Source of the DNA: Microcystis elabens FACHB-917
GTDB taxonomy: Bacteria > Cyanobacteriota > Cyanobacteriia > PCC-6307 > Cyanobiaceae
Reading direction: 5' to 3'
Assembly: GCF_014698445.1 (NCBI RefSeq)
Contig: NZ_JACJSZ010000004.1
Coordinates: 62,001-126,000, forward strand
DNA length: 64,000 bases
A model generated the notes under the pieces. It made no database searches. It saw only the letters and a list, made by a program, of their open reading frames with translations, and had not been told where the DNA came from. The position numbers and the translations under genes are program-made. Below are positions 18,156 through 27,291 of the stretch, one piece after another (within the stretch, counting starts at the first letter, position 1; each line of letters begins with the position of its first letter).

Positions 18156-18722
18156 TCAGGCCAGGTCGGCCGCCCGCCGCACGGTGGCCAGGCGGGAGAG
18201 CTGCCCGATCGCGCGCCCGTGCTCCTCCGCCGTCGCCGCGGCGCAGGCGTCCTCCACCAGCACCACCCGGTAGTCGCGGTCGTGGGCCTCCCGGACCGCC
18301 GCCTGCAGGGCCCAGGCGGTGCTGACGCCCCCCAGCAGCAGCCGCTCGATCGCCGCGGCCCGCAGCAACGTGTCCAGGGCGGTGCCTTGGAAAGGGCTGA
18401 TCCGGTGCTTCACCAGCACCGGGTCGCCGGGCTGCAGGGCCAGATCGGCGTGGAAAATCGTGCCCCACTGGCCCAGCCGCAGGCCCCCCAGCTCCCGGGC
18501 CCGACCCAGGAACGGGGCGTGGGCGGGCAGCTCCGGATAGCCGGCCCGGAAGGCCACCTTCACCAGCAGCACGGGCCAGTCCCGGCGGCGGGCCACCTCC
18601 AGCGCCCGGTTGGCCGCCGCCAGCACGCCGCGCCGCTGCACCTCGGCGGCGCAGGTGGGCATGGCCCCATCGGGGTGGATGAGGTCGTTGATCAGATCGA
18701 CCAGCACCATGGCGGTGCGCAT
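18156..18722 (-). CDS. Isochorismatase-like cysteine hydrolase family protein lacking the catalytic cysteine
   Basis: A 188-residue protein of the isochorismatase-like hydrolase superfamily, starting at ATG 18722 (MRTAMVLVDLIND). The first catalytic Asp is present at about residue 9, and the lysine is present in VLVKHRISPF at about residue 103. The motif that normally carries the nucleophilic Cys reads GVSTAWALQAAV, with Ala at about residue 138. It therefore cannot be a classical cysteine hydrolase. It may act in the isochorismatase manner or be non-catalytic. The frame is open upstream to 18854, but that extension looks non-conserved. It converges with the sterol-desaturase-family gene. Confidence 0.82.
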   Translation of the reverse strand: MRTAMVLVDLINDLIHPDGAMPTCAAEVQRRGVLAAANRALEVARRRDWPVLLVKVAFRAGYPELPAHAPFLGRARELGGLRLGQWGTIFHADLALQPGDPVLVKHRISPFQGTALDTLLRAAAIERLLLGGVSTAWALQAAVREAHDRDYRVVLVEDACAAATAEEHGRAIGQLSRLATVRRAADLA

Positions 18723-18748
18723 GGGGGGCGCCTCGGCCGCAGGACCCA

Positions 18749-19123
18749 TCATCGGCCGCGGATGCCGGGAAGAAAACGCTGGATGAACAAGTCCATCGGC
18801 ATCCGGCTGGAGCGGGGAAGCCACCTGTTGTGGGCTGGAATCATTTTCCAGCATTGGACCAGAAGAGAAGGCTGAGGCAAGTGGGCCAACTGAATGCGGT
18901 AGCGGTACGCCGCATCCGTCACTTGAACCAGGCTGGCCATGGGCTCCACGTGCCGCTGAGTGCTAAGAAACACGGTCAGGAACGACGTGGCCTCTGAGCT
19001 ATGGCGCAAGGCAACAGCAAACCGGTGGGCCGCACCTTTTGGGTAGCCGTCGTGGTGAAGGAGGAAATGACGCTCTGGGGCATCCAGGAAGCCTGAAAAG
19101 GAGTAAACGGCACGGGTGGCCAA
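18749..19123 (-). CDS. Small protein of an unnamed family with 'TRAVYSF...HHDGYP.GAA' motifs
   Basis: A 124-residue frame beginning at TTG 19123, chosen because the conserved-looking start LATRAVYSFSG lies there. The next segment FLLHHDGYPKGAAHRF resembles a family of short bacterial and phage proteins that begin 'GTRA-Y.F' and carry 'KHWDGYP-GAA'. To my knowledge these have no assigned function. The last 15 residues look random. It lies 73 bases downstream of hsdR on the same strand, so it could be the last gene of the restriction operon. No clear Shine-Dalgarno element is seen, and it could be decaying. The 336 bases to its 5' side up to hsdR hold nothing else. Confidence 0.5.
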   Translation of the reverse strand: MATRAVYSFSGFLDAPERHFLLHHDGYPKGAAHRFAVALRHSSEATSFLTVFLSTQRHVEPMASLVQVTDAAYRYRIQLAHLPQPSLLVQCWKMIPAHNRWLPRSSRMPMDLFIQRFLPGIRGR

Positions 19124-19196
19124 CGGATTGCAGCAGCTGCTCAGCAAGTGCCACCGTTGTCTCTTCTTGCACGCTTTTGATGATCGCTGCCTTTCG

Positions 19197-22100
19197 CTAC
19201 TCCGTTGCCTCGCTGGTCTTGAACCCCGGAAACCGCGTACGAATGAACTCCGTAGCACTCTCAGGTGTCAGCTTGACCGTCCCCGGACCACTCCGCACGA
19301 AGAAGTCACCTTCGGGGCTGGTCTCCAGCCCCTTCCAACGCAGGAACACCGGTTCTGGGCTGCGCTGACAACTCACCACGCAGACGGTCTTGCCGTCGAT
19401 GTTCTGAGTGTTCGGGTCGATGCAGGTGCCGGCGCGATCGCCCAGTCCATTGCGCACCACCTGAGCCAGGTGTCGCAGGAACTTGTCGTCAGATTCGAGC
19501 TGATCGTGCTCGGTGCCGACAATCGAACCATCATCTGCAACACCGATCAGCAGATCGCCTCCTTCGGTGTTGAGGAAAGCTGCGATGGTCTTGAGGGCGG
19601 CATGGGTGACGCCCTTGTCGTCCTTGCGGTTCTCTTTGAGGCTCCAGCGGAGGGTGGACTTGAACTCGAGCGTCTTGGACTCACCTCGTTTGATCAGGGC
19701 TTCGGCATTGCGATGGCCGCGCAGGTATTGATCAAACAGAAAGTTCTTGACGGTTTCACCGAAGGCCGCATCATCGGTGATGCGCTTGTAGAGCTCGAAG
19801 TTGGAATCAACAATGTCCTGGATCACGTTCTCCACCTTCTGATCGAAGGTGAGCCTCACGTTCTCGCGGGTGTTGACGCGCGCTGCGGCATCAAGGGCCA
19901 CATCATCGGCCAGGCGCTCCATCATCTGGCCGAGGGTGAGGCGGTGTTCGGGAGCGAGGTTCAGACCGAAGCGCTCGTTGAGTTCGGCCACGATGCGGGA
20001 GAGCGTCTCCAGCTCTTCCGGTGCGGGGGTGTGTCCGCCTTTCGTGCCTGCTGGCTTGAGGGCGCCATTGCCGCGCTCCAAGGGGATGGCACCACTGCTA
20101 GTTTCCTGGATCCGGTACGACTCCATGTCGATGTTCTGCTGCACCTCACGCGGCAGTTCAGGTTGGTCAGCTGGGAGCAGCCGGCGCAGGTAGCGGGCGA
20201 ACTGGTAGAGCTTCTCGAGGTCGGCATCGGTGAAGGGCAGCACCTGGGCCAGGAAGGCATAGAGGCGCACGTAATCCGTGAGCTGGCCGCGAAATTCGTG
20301 CCGCTCGTCGACACCGAGGGCTTCAAAGCGATCCACCAGTGGGAGCAGCACCTGGTAGATGTCATCCTGGGTGCCCTTGGCATTGAAGAACACCTGGGCG
20401 AAGGCGTTGATATCGGCTGGGGTGTAGACGGGGAATGCAGCAAGACGCGTTTCGATTTCGTAGAGAAGGTTGGGATCGGTGGCTTCCGAGAGCAGGGTTG
20501 CTTCGTAGTAGGGCTCGAAGGCGGCCTGGATGGCGGCGGCTTCATTGGCGAAGTCCACCACCAGTGTCCCCGTCTTCTTGGGATGGGTGCGGTTCAGGCG
20601 GGAGAGGGTCTGCACCGCACCTACACCGCCGAGCTTCTTGTCCACATACATAGTGTGGAGCAGTGGCTGATCGAAACCGGTCTGGAACTTGTTGGCCACG
20701 ATCAGGAAGCGGAACTCGGGCTGCTCGAAGGTGCTAGCGGTCTGGGACTCGGGGATCCCGTTCATGCCGGACTCGGTATAGCTCTTGCCGCCGTCCTGGA
20801 CGGTGCCGGAGAAGGCCACCAAGGCCTTGAAGGGATAGCCACGTTCAGAGAGATGGCGATCCATCGCCAGCTTGTAACGCACCGCATGGAGGCGAGAGCG
20901 CGTCACCACCATCGCTTTGGCCAGGCCATCGATCTGATCCTGCGTGTTGGCGGCGAAATGCTCCACGCAGATCCGCACCTTCTCACTGATGGCGTGGGGG
21001 TGGAGCTCCACGAAGGACTTGAGCAGGTATTGGGCCTTGCGCTTGTCGTAGCGGGGATCGTCATCGATCTTCTTGAGCAGGCGCCAGAAGGCCTGATAGG
21101 TGGTGTAGTTGGCAAGCACATCAAGGATGAAGCCCTCCTCGATCGCCTGGCGCATGCTGTAGAGGTGAAAGGGCGCGAAGGTTCCGTTGGGCCGGCGAAC
21201 ACCAAAGAGCTCGAGGGTCTTGGGCTTGGGGGTGGCGGTGAAGGCGAAGGTGGACACGTTGGGTTGCTGGCCGCGCTTCTCCATCTCGGCCAAGATCGTG
21301 CCCTCAAGTTCCTCTTCTGGTGTGGCGGCGGTCTCTTCCTCGTTTTCGGCTGCCTCCAATGAGGGGGCACGGAGAACGGCTTTGAGGCTCTTGGTGCTTT
21401 CCCCGGATTGGGAGGAGTGGGCTTCATCAACGATCACCGCGAAGCGCTTGCCGGGTAGTTCGCCGATCTGCTGGGCGATCACCGGGAACTTCTGGAGGGT
21501 GGTAACGATGATCGTCTTGCCGGCTTCGAGCGCGTCCTTGAGCTGGCGGGAGGTGGTGTCGATGGTTTCGACCACACCGAGGGTCTGCTCGAACTGGCGG
21601 ATGGTGCTCTGCAGCTGGCGATCGAGGATGCGGCGGTCGGTGATCACCACGATCGAATCGAATATGCGCTCATCAGCGGCGTTATGGAGGATGCTGAGCT
21701 GGTGAGCCAGCCAGGCGATCGTGAAACTCTTGCCGCTGCCGGCGGAGTGCTGGATCAGGTAGCGCTGGCCGGGGCCGCGGAGGCGGGCATCGTCCACGAG
21801 GCGGCGCACGGCATCGAGCTGTTGGTAGCGGGGAAAGATCAGGAAGCGCTTGCCGCTCTTGCGGCCCTTGGCGTCTTCCTCTTCCACCTCGTGGATGAAC
21901 TGGCGCACCAGATCGAGCACGCTGGCGGGCGACCAGATCTGCTCCCACAGGTAGGACGTCGCATAGCCGGAGCGGGTGGGTGGAACAGGAGGGTTGCCGG
22001 CACCGCCGAAACGCCCCTGGTTGAAGGGGAGGAAGCGGGTTTTCTCCTTCGCCAGCTGGGAGGACACATAGACGAGATCGGAATCCACCGCGAAATGGCC

Positions 22101-22658
22101 CAGGCAGCGGCCATAGGAGAAGAGCGGTTCGCGGGGATCGCGGGTGGTCTTGTACTGGCGGATCGCATCCTCAACGTTCTGGCCGGTGAGCGGATTCTTG
22201 AGCTCAGCAGTGAACAGGGGGATGCCGTTGAGGAACAGCACCAGATCAAGGCTGTTCTCGTTGCGGGTGCTGTAGTGGAGCTGGCGCACCACGGCAAAGA
22301 GGTTGGCGCGATGCAGCCGCTGGGTTTCTTCGTTCAGCCCGCTGGCGGGTTGGAAGTAGGCAAGCCGGAACTTGCAGCCGGAATCCTTGATGCCCTGGCG
22401 CAGCACATCGAGGGTACCGCGGCGATCAATTTCTGTGGCCACCCGCTTGAGGAACTGTTCGCGGACGCTGGCGCCATGGTGCTGGGTGAGCTGCTTCCAG
22501 GGCTTCGGCTGGGTGGCGAGCACGAAGTCGACCACGTCCTGCGGGAGCAGGCAGAGGTTGCGTTCGTACTGCTCAGCGGTGCGCTGGTAGTAGGTGTTCT
22601 TTAGCAGGGCGCTCTCGATGGCGTCTTCGAAGGCGCGCTCGGAGATGTCAGGCGTCAT
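19197..22658 (-). CDS. hsdR: Type I restriction enzyme HsdR subunit with C-terminal AlbA/Schlafen-like domain
   Basis: A 1153-residue motor and nuclease subunit that translocates and cuts unmethylated DNA. The N-terminal PD-(D/E)xK nuclease is at about residues 130-180 (SLDLVLFLNGIPLFTAELKN). The SF2 motor follows with Walker A in HSAGSGKSFTIAWLA (about residue 310) and the DEAH box VDEAHSSQSG (about residue 413). From about residue 1000 the sequence changes to ESKTLEFKSTLRWSL, then LKTIAAFLNTEGGDLLIGVADDG and VGTEHD, which matches the AlbA_2/Schlafen-type domain ('E-x-x-x-x-E-F-K', 'AFLNTEGG-L-IGV-D-G'). This is not the usual HsdR tail. The start overlaps the stop of the PIN-domain gene by 4 bases. 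Confidence 0.93.
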   Translation of the reverse strand: MTPDISERAFEDAIESALLKNTYYQRTAEQYERNLCLLPQDVVDFVLATQPKPWKQLTQHHGASVREQFLKRVATEIDRRGTLDVLRQGIKDSGCKFRLAYFQPASGLNEETQRLHRANLFAVVRQLHYSTRNENSLDLVLFLNGIPLFTAELKNPLTGQNVEDAIRQYKTTRDPREPLFSYGRCLGHFAVDSDLVYVSSQLAKEKTRFLPFNQGRFGGAGNPPVPPTRSGYATSYLWEQIWSPASVLDLVRQFIHEVEEEDAKGRKSGKRFLIFPRYQQLDAVRRLVDDARLRGPGQRYLIQHSAGSGKSFTIAWLAHQLSILHNAADERIFDSIVVITDRRILDRQLQSTIRQFEQTLGVVETIDTTSRQLKDALEAGKTIIVTTLQKFPVIAQQIGELPGKRFAVIVDEAHSSQSGESTKSLKAVLRAPSLEAAENEEETAATPEEELEGTILAEMEKRGQQPNVSTFAFTATPKPKTLELFGVRRPNGTFAPFHLYSMRQAIEEGFILDVLANYTTYQAFWRLLKKIDDDPRYDKRKAQYLLKSFVELHPHAISEKVRICVEHFAANTQDQIDGLAKAMVVTRSRLHAVRYKLAMDRHLSERGYPFKALVAFSGTVQDGGKSYTESGMNGIPESQTASTFEQPEFRFLIVANKFQTGFDQPLLHTMYVDKKLGGVGAVQTLSRLNRTHPKKTGTLVVDFANEAAAIQAAFEPYYEATLLSEATDPNLLYEIETRLAAFPVYTPADINAFAQVFFNAKGTQDDIYQVLLPLVDRFEALGVDERHEFRGQLTDYVRLYAFLAQVLPFTDADLEKLYQFARYLRRLLPADQPELPREVQQNIDMESYRIQETSSGAIPLERGNGALKPAGTKGGHTPAPEELETLSRIVAELNERFGLNLAPEHRLTLGQMMERLADDVALDAAARVNTRENVRLTFDQKVENVIQDIVDSNFELYKRITDDAAFGETVKNFLFDQYLRGHRNAEALIKRGESKTLEFKSTLRWSLKENRKDDKGVTHAALKTIAAFLNTEGGDLLIGVADDGSIVGTEHDQLESDDKFLRHLAQVVRNGLGDRAGTCIDPNTQNIDGKTVCVVSCQRSPEPVFLRWKGLETSPEGDFFVRSGPGTVKLTPESATEFIRTRFPGFKTSEATE

Positions 22659-23161
22659 GGTGCAGATGCTCCTCCAGACCCCAACACAAAGCGAGCCCGT
22701 TCATTGCGGAGCATCTCGTAGGGCGTGATGCAGCGGATACGAAGGCCAATGCAGGCATCAGGAATCTTGATTTTCTTCGGAGAAGCTGCTGGCTTCTCAT
22801 GGGTAACAACTGTGTGCGAACCCGCATGGGCCTGGGAAACCAGATAATAATCAGCGATGCTCAGAAACGAGCTCACTGCTGCTGGGTCGTAGCTCTGCCC
22901 AGTAGCCCAAGCACTGACAGCCGCCAGCGATGGCACAACAACAGGGCTAAGGGGCAAAAAGAAACGCGCTCCTCTTGAAGCTGCCCAAGTGGCCAGATCA
23001 TCGGCCCCTGCTTGCACTTCATCTCCCACCTTCTCGACACTGAACACTGTTCCATCAGCATTCCGATCATCGAGCCACTGCCAGAACGCCGGACAGAAGT
23101 CGAACCCGTAGTGCAGGTTCTTCGCCGAGATGAAGACGTTGGCATCCAGGAGGTAGGCCAT
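22655..23161 (-). CDS. PIN-fold DUF4411 family protein (toxin-like)
   Basis: A 168-residue protein of the DUF4411 branch of PIN nucleases. The opening YLLDANVFISAKNLHYGFDFCPAFW is characteristic, with the first acidic metal ligand in LLDAN. Further acidic residues are in EKVGDEV and in FLSIADYYLVSQA, and a THEKP segment sits where the family has it. PIN proteins are usually RNases and toxins of toxin-antitoxin pairs. Its start overlaps the stop of the XRE-ImmA gene (161/161), and the pair XRE-ImmA + DUF4411 recurs in bacteria as a toxin-antitoxin-like unit. Here it sits between hsdS and hsdR. Confidence 0.85.
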   Translation of the reverse strand: MAYLLDANVFISAKNLHYGFDFCPAFWQWLDDRNADGTVFSVEKVGDEVQAGADDLATWAASRGARFFLPLSPVVVPSLAAVSAWATGQSYDPAAVSSFLSIADYYLVSQAHAGSHTVVTHEKPAASPKKIKIPDACIGLRIRCITPYEMLRNERARFVLGSGGASAP

Positions 23162-24306
23162 CAGAAGGCTACTCCCAGGCTATTGCTGAGCTCTTTGAAG
23201 GTGCCCATCTTCTTGAATCCCAGCAGCCGAAAGGCTTCCGTGAAGGACGAGCGCCCTTCCAGGGTGCTGCTCACCACCGCGCGAGCGAATCGCTTGCTGA
23301 CCCTTGCCCCCAGGGTGAGATAAAAGTCGCCACCACTGCCACCGGATAGCGCTTGAAGCCGCTCAACTTCGGCGTTGTAAGCCCGCCAATAGGCATCCCC
23401 TGTCAAGCTGCCTGCATCGTGCATCCGCCGCAGCACCACCAACGTGCTGACCTTGAACCGCCTCGCCAGGCGAACCAGCTCACCGCGCAGATCAGCTTCG
23501 GGATCATGCACTGCTGAGAACACGCTGAGAGGTACGAGCATCTCTGCGGCCACCTTGTTGCACCACCGCTCCACGGCCTGGGTGGGGGCCTCTGCGGCAC
23601 GGGCATCTGAGAGGGCACTTTCGCCCAGCCAGAGATGGGCCAGCTCATGGGCGAGGGTGAACATCTGCGCTGCTTTGGTATCGGCTCCATTGATGAACAC
23701 GAGTGGCGCGACGGGATCGGCCAGGGCAAAGCCGCGGAACTCCTCGGGATCGAGCGGTCGCCGGTTGTTGCTGCCCACGACTCCACTCACCATCACAAGA
23801 ACGCCAAGCGCATCCGCCTTCTCAATGAAGGCGCGCAGGGCAACGGTCCATGTCGGAAGGCGGCGCTGAGCCTCCAGATCCAAGCCGAGGGCTCTGCGAA
23901 TCGAGGCGGCGCTGCGCACCACATCAGCACCAAGCGCGAGAGATCCCACGAAGGGCAACGGTTCAGCGCCAGCCTGCCGGGCATCGTCGCGGTACCACTC
24001 CTGGCGCTGCTGGCAGAGATACACCGTGTCCAGCAGGTCTGGGCTCGCCCGTTGTAAGGGCTGGTCCGCAATGGTGCGGAAATCGGGAATCGGAACAGGC
24101 TCCTCGGGAGGTTCGCTGAGGAACAGGTAGCCGATCGGCACATGAACAGCTTTGGCAAAGGCCTCGAGCTGCTTCAGCGTTGGCTGCACTTCTCCCGTCT
24201 CCCAATCCGCGACACGGGCAAACTTCGGCGTGAGGCTTTCTCGGGTTTTTCCCGCACGCTCCCGTGCCCACCGGAGCATGGTGCCCTCGACCGCCACGCG
24301 GGTCAT
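23161..24306 (-). CDS. XRE-family regulator with ImmA/IrrE metallopeptidase domain (putative antitoxin)
   Basis: A 381-residue two-domain protein. The N-terminal helix-turn-helix spans about residues 10-65 (LRWARERAGKTRESL, then WETGEVQPTLKQLEAFAKA). The C-terminal domain carries the zinc peptidase motif HELAHLWLGES at about residues 220-230, with downstream residues of the ImmA/IrrE type. It probably represses its own operon and neutralises the downstream PIN protein, with which it is coupled. Its ATG 24306 overlaps the hsdS stop by 4 bases, so hsdS, this gene, the PIN gene and hsdR form one translationally coupled run. Confidence 0.9.
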   Translation of the reverse strand: MTRVAVEGTMLRWARERAGKTRESLTPKFARVADWETGEVQPTLKQLEAFAKAVHVPIGYLFLSEPPEEPVPIPDFRTIADQPLQRASPDLLDTVYLCQQRQEWYRDDARQAGAEPLPFVGSLALGADVVRSAASIRRALGLDLEAQRRLPTWTVALRAFIEKADALGVLVMVSGVVGSNNRRPLDPEEFRGFALADPVAPLVFINGADTKAAQMFTLAHELAHLWLGESALSDARAAEAPTQAVERWCNKVAAEMLVPLSVFSAVHDPEADLRGELVRLARRFKVSTLVVLRRMHDAGSLTGDAYWRAYNAEVERLQALSGGSGGDFYLTLGARVSKRFARAVVSSTLEGRSSFTEAFRLLGFKKMGTFKELSNSLGVAF

Positions 24307-25679
24307 AGAACCTCCTCCCGCACATCGATTTTGCCGGTGACGGCAGCCGAGATGAGGGCAGCACGCAGTTCTTCAAGACGCGCGATAGCTCTGGCAATGC
24401 TTGCAATGAGTGCTCCCACTTTCTCGGTCTCGCGCTGTATTCCTTTGGAGATAGTCTGTTGCTCTTGAATGGGTGGCGCTACCAACCAAAGCATAGGAAG
24501 CTTGCTTGCCTTTAACCCCTCGGCAGTTGACCCAGTAGAAAGGGTCTTCAGTTGAGCCTGAAAATAGCCTGACATCATTGCGCTTAACGCAAATTGACTG
24601 AAGAAGATATCTGGCCTGACTCTGAAGCGAATTACGCGTTGCGCAAGCGCAATATCTTCTCTGTCGACGAGAGCCACGTTTCCAAGAGGGGCTTCGGTGG
24701 TGAAAAGAATGTCATCAATCCTCGGAAGGCCCCTGCGCATGATTTCATCGTATTCATCTTCTGCAACAAACTCCTGGGAGCACTCATAGTCTATCCATCC
24801 CATTCGAATGTTGCGCGCTGTCACCAAGAAGATGCCCGTCGTCACCTTGGTTGGCGTCTTTCCTCGATAGTCAGCTCTCTCCTTCACATACTTAGTGAAA
24901 GGCTTGATTTCCCAGTGTTCGGGAATCTCCCCCAGCCACTCCACCCCAGAATCCTTCATGGGGACAGTCGGATCCAGGCCTTTGGTGACGGCACGGGTGA
25001 TGAGGGCGATGCGCTTCTCCTGGAGCAGCTCGATCAGTCGCTGCTTCTTCGCCACCAGCGCATCAATTCGGGCGGTCTCTCGATCGAGGAAGATGGCAAT
25101 GGAGTGTTGTTCGTCAGTTTCTGACGGGAAGCCAACAGCTTCATTCAGATAACTCTCACTATCAAGATTCTGGATACCCGTGCTTTGCTTGATGTATCTT
25201 GTGTTTATCCTTAGCGAGTACAGTGCTGCATGCAGATATGCCATAAATCTGGGATTGAATCCCTTCGCCAATACAACTCTTGCGACAAAGTTTGAGCAAA
25301 CTGCAGGTATGCCGTGATCATAAAGAACAACAGCTCCAACAGGCTGATTCTCTCCGCCTCCCGACTTCTCCAGAAGAAGATCACCTTGTTTTAGGCCCCG
25401 CTCTGATGCGACTCTTGGCTCGATTGATCGTAGTGTGGGATCATTAATGTTGACCCGAAAGCTCACACGGTCGAAATCGGCAACACGGACACAAGCAATA
25501 TCTTGAAATCCATCGGCCTCGTCACCCCACACTCCGTTTTGGCAACTTTTGACCGTGGAGCGCAGTCGCTTTACCTCCCAGTGCTCCGGAATCTCCCCAA
25601 GCCACTCCACCCCTGAAGACTTGTAGCCGGGGTAAGGCCTATACCGCCTCAGCGCATCTTCATGGATGGCCGTTCCCAT
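24303..25679 (-). CDS. hsdS: Type I restriction enzyme specificity subunit HsdS
   Basis: A 458-residue DNA-recognition subunit with two target-recognition domains, each opened by the same motif (SSGVEWLGEIPEHWEV near residue 20, DSGVEWLGEIPEHWEI near residue 245). The central and terminal conserved coiled-coil regions are IDALVAKKQRLIELLQEKRIAL and a second run ending ALISAAVTGKIDVREEVL. The open frame runs upstream to 25871, but I use ATG 25679 because the upstream part overlaps abiEii and looks random. The second recognition domain and the 5' half have distinctly lower GC and different codon use than the genes around them, as is common in exchanged HsdS segments. Confidence 0.92.
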   Translation of the reverse strand: MGTAIHEDALRRYRPYPGYKSSGVEWLGEIPEHWEVKRLRSTVKSCQNGVWGDEADGFQDIACVRVADFDRVSFRVNINDPTLRSIEPRVASERGLKQGDLLLEKSGGGENQPVGAVVLYDHGIPAVCSNFVARVVLAKGFNPRFMAYLHAALYSLRINTRYIKQSTGIQNLDSESYLNEAVGFPSETDEQHSIAIFLDRETARIDALVAKKQRLIELLQEKRIALITRAVTKGLDPTVPMKDSGVEWLGEIPEHWEIKPFTKYVKERADYRGKTPTKVTTGIFLVTARNIRMGWIDYECSQEFVAEDEYDEIMRRGLPRIDDILFTTEAPLGNVALVDREDIALAQRVIRFRVRPDIFFSQFALSAMMSGYFQAQLKTLSTGSTAEGLKASKLPMLWLVAPPIQEQQTISKGIQRETEKVGALIASIARAIARLEELRAALISAAVTGKIDVREEVL

Positions 25680-25684
25680 CGCTG

Positions 25685-26614
25685 TCACGCCGCCACCTCC
25701 TGGGCCTGAGCCACCCACGGCCCACCAGGCTCCCAGTACCCCTCCAAGGCTCTCCCCTCCACCAGGCTCCCCCGCAACGGCCCCAGGAAGGCCACGATCA
25801 CCTTGCCGATCTCTTCGAACCGATTCGGCGGCGGCACCAGCACGGCCTCCCGGGCCAGATAGCCCGCCCATCGTGCCGCCAACTCCGGCCGTTGATTGAA
25901 GCCTGGCGTCAGCGGTGTGGGGATCTCCTCAGCCCAAGGGGTACCGCGCCTCTGGAAGCAGGCCGCCACCGCCGCCCGCAGCACCGGCCCCTCGAAGCGG
26001 AAGGAGCTGGCCAGGGCCCAGAGGTCATGGAAGTCCTTCATGCGGCTGTTGCGCACGTCGAGCTTCACCATCGCCTCGAACTTCTCAGCCACCGCCGCCT
26101 CGCGCGGATAGGCCAGCAGCTCCGGCGCCGGCAGATCGTTCAGGAGCGTGGGGTAGGTGATGTCCGTAGGTTCCGGCACCACCGCATCACCGAAACCCAG
26201 ATCCAGCTGCACACCGATGCGGGTGTTGCCAAGCAGGGCGTGGAAGCGGGCCCGCTTGCCGGAATACTCCTCCTCGGGCCGGATCGTTTCCAGCCGAAGG
26301 GTGCTGAGATCAAACACCAGGCCATCCTCCGGGCAGGGCACCGCGCAGATGCTCTCGAGCAACGCCCGAATGGAAGCATCGCTGGGATCACCGGACGCCA
26401 GCAGATCCACATCCTTGGTGCCGCGGTAGGGATCGGGCATCCACACCGTGAGCAGGCTCGCCCCCTTGAGGGCGAAACGCTCCCGCACCGCCGAGGCGCC
26501 GAGCCGATAGAGCAGCCGCTCAGCGGCATAGCGCGTGAGGGTGCGCTGGAAATCCTCGCCGCCGGCGAGCGCCAGCAGGCGTGCCTTCACCGACGCGGCT
26601 GGGTTCGCCTTCAT
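25685..26614 (-). CDS. AbiEii-type nucleotidyltransferase toxin
   Basis: A 309-residue protein of the AbiEii/AbiGii toxin family, a GTP-binding nucleotidyltransferase-like fold. The N-terminal half has FALKGASLLTVW and the metal-binding motif TKDVDLLASGD at about residue 70, followed by the conserved VAEKFEAMVKLDVRNSRMKDFHDL block at about residue 185. It is coupled to the upstream AbiEi antitoxin gene by a 4-base overlap. Type IV TA systems of this kind give abortive infection against phage. Five bases separate its stop from the hsdS start, so the module is embedded inside the restriction operon between hsdM and hsdS. Confidence 0.92.
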   Translation of the reverse strand: MKANPAASVKARLLALAGGEDFQRTLTRYAAERLLYRLGASAVRERFALKGASLLTVWMPDPYRGTKDVDLLASGDPSDASIRALLESICAVPCPEDGLVFDLSTLRLETIRPEEEYSGKRARFHALLGNTRIGVQLDLGFGDAVVPEPTDITYPTLLNDLPAPELLAYPREAAVAEKFEAMVKLDVRNSRMKDFHDLWALASSFRFEGPVLRAAVAACFQRRGTPWAEEIPTPLTPGFNQRPELAARWAGYLAREAVLVPPPNRFEEIGKVIVAFLGPLRGSLVEGRALEGYWEPGGPWVAQAQEVAA

Positions 26615-27213
26615 CGCTGCAGCACCGCCAGGGCCGCGCGCAGCCGCCGCGACGGCAGCATCTCCAGCACCCGCTCCAGTTCCGCCACGCTCACCTTGTG
26701 CTGTCGCAGGCCATCGTCGAGGGCCTCGATCGCCGCTTCGGCGCCCACCAGCCGCTCGAAGCGGAAGCAGTCGGCGATCGTGCGCGCCGGCGAGGTCATC
26801 CGGGCCGACACCCCCTCGAATGTGGTGTCGCTCACGCCATAGGTCCAGGCCGGGCCGCTGAAGCGCACGATGCGCAGCTTGGGAGCCTGCAGCCGCGGCA
26901 GCCGCGCCTTGTGGGGGATGGCCAGCCAGATGGCCGAGGGGGCCTGGGTGCCGATCTCATGAACCTGCAGGGCCGTGAGCAGGCACACGATGCTGTGGGG
27001 CACGGCGGCGCAGGCCATCGCCAGGGAATAGTGCTCGCTGGGTTCGGCGTCAGTGCGGCGGTAGAGGCCTCGACCCAGCCGCTCCACCGCTCCTGATCGC
27101 AGCAGGCTGGGCAGCTGGTGGCGGCTGAGGCCGGCCGCATCCAGATCACTGGAGCGGAAGAAGGCACCGAGGCCAGCCTCCTGGCTCGAAATGCCGGCAG
27201 ATGGAGCAGCCAT
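26611..27213 (-). CDS. AbiEi-type antitoxin (transcriptional regulator)
   Basis: A 200-residue protein. The N-terminal winged-helix segment (FFRSSDLDAAGLSRHQLPSLLRSGAVERLGRGLYR) is the AbiEi HTH that binds the operator, and the C-terminal part includes ALQVHEIGTQAP, TYGVSDT and SPARTIADCFRF, all typical of AbiEi. It represses its operon and counteracts AbiEii. I use ATG 27213. The frame is open to 27285 but the added residues look random. The stop overlaps the abiEii start. The gap to the hsdM stop is 78 bases and could hold an internal promoter or operator, since AbiEi proteins bind just upstream of their own genes. Confidence 0.9.
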   Translation of the reverse strand: MAAPSAGISSQEAGLGAFFRSSDLDAAGLSRHQLPSLLRSGAVERLGRGLYRRTDAEPSEHYSLAMACAAVPHSIVCLLTALQVHEIGTQAPSAIWLAIPHKARLPRLQAPKLRIVRFSGPAWTYGVSDTTFEGVSARMTSPARTIADCFRFERLVGAEAAIEALDDGLRQHKVSVAELERVLEMLPSRRLRAALAVLQR

Positions 27214-27291
27214 GCCGACAATCTGAGTGAATCCAGGGCCGCTGTCAACGCGAGTTGTCGGCATCGTGCAGCAAGGCGCCTGCATCTTGCG

